Source: Streptococcaceae bacterium (GTDB lineage Bacteria; Bacillota; Bacilli; Lactobacillales; Streptococcaceae). Taken from it: a DNA stretch of 64,000 nt. Each line of letters opens with the position of its first letter. Positions within the stretch are counted from its first letter, which is position 1. The stretch lies in contig CABIZZ010000003.1 in NCBI GenBank assembly GCA_902363395.1, forward strand, positions 62,001 to 126,000, in the 5' to 3' direction. The translations under genes and the position numbers were made by a program. Under the pieces are notes generated by a model. The model saw nothing but the letters and a program-made list of their open reading frames with translations, was not told where the DNA came from and searched no databases. This document shows, piece after piece, positions 63,974 to 64,000 of the stretch.

Positions 63974-64000
63974 CAAATTAAAAAAACAACAAAAAAATTA

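Overview
The window looks like a chromosomal segment of a viridans Streptococcus. The evidence is a complete Firmicute S10-spc-alpha ribosomal operon in streptococcal order, a V-type (Ntp) ATPase operon, strong AGGAGG-type ribosome binding sites, extended -10 promoters (TGnTATAAT), two CiaR-dependent small RNA genes and an LPXTG adhesin. The mitis/sanguinis/parasanguinis groups fit best. The species is an inference and is not proven by the sequence.

Layout. 1-6611: 3' part of a V-type ATPase operon (ntpK end, ntpE, C, F, a GNAT acetyltransferase, ntpA, B, D). 6612-12650: a secreted LysM protein behind a WalR/VicR box, a CynX-type MFS exporter, a repeat-rich intergenic region with a csRNA gene, an Fe-S assembly factor and ilvD. 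12651-12998: rpmF-rpmG. 13011-23168: a mobilizable integrative element inserted in the rpmG terminator. It has a tyrosine integrase, Xis, a Rep_trans/MobT-like relaxase with accessory genes, a candidate oriT, an XRE repressor with its operators, and two cargo modules (MarR + UvrA2-type ABC ATPase; Schlafen/AlbA_2 protein). 23169-25960: a scarred region with a rpmG-tail remnant, a membrane protein/HTH pair, a DUF1643 remnant and an orphan sdpRI pair. 26058-32583: LPXTG adhesin with a long leader, asnA, hisS and a large GT-C-like membrane protein. 32588-36720: anaerobic ribonucleotide reductase locus (nrdD, small ORF, two GNATs, nrdG) with candidate NrdR boxes. 36909-47525: thrC, MATE exporter, HAD phosphatase, a second csRNA, a MarR/DUF1304 pair, polA, a CoA-binding protein, a DUF975 protein and tgt. 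47576-62453: a second copy of the dispersed repeat, then the ribosomal superoperon rpsJ to rplQ including secY, adk, infA, rpmJ and rpoA. 62651-63952: a glutamate-cysteine ligase family gene.

The most notable items are: (i) two long hairpins flanking rpsH inside the ribosomal operon, whose stems differ by compensatory changes; (ii) the integrative element with a readable att duplication, arm-like repeats, candidate oriT and a short terminated RNA in its control region; (iii) two csRNA genes with textbook CiaR boxes; (iv) a dispersed hairpin repeat present twice; (v) polA with a predicted leaderless promoter. No rRNA, tRNA or CRISPR array was recognised.
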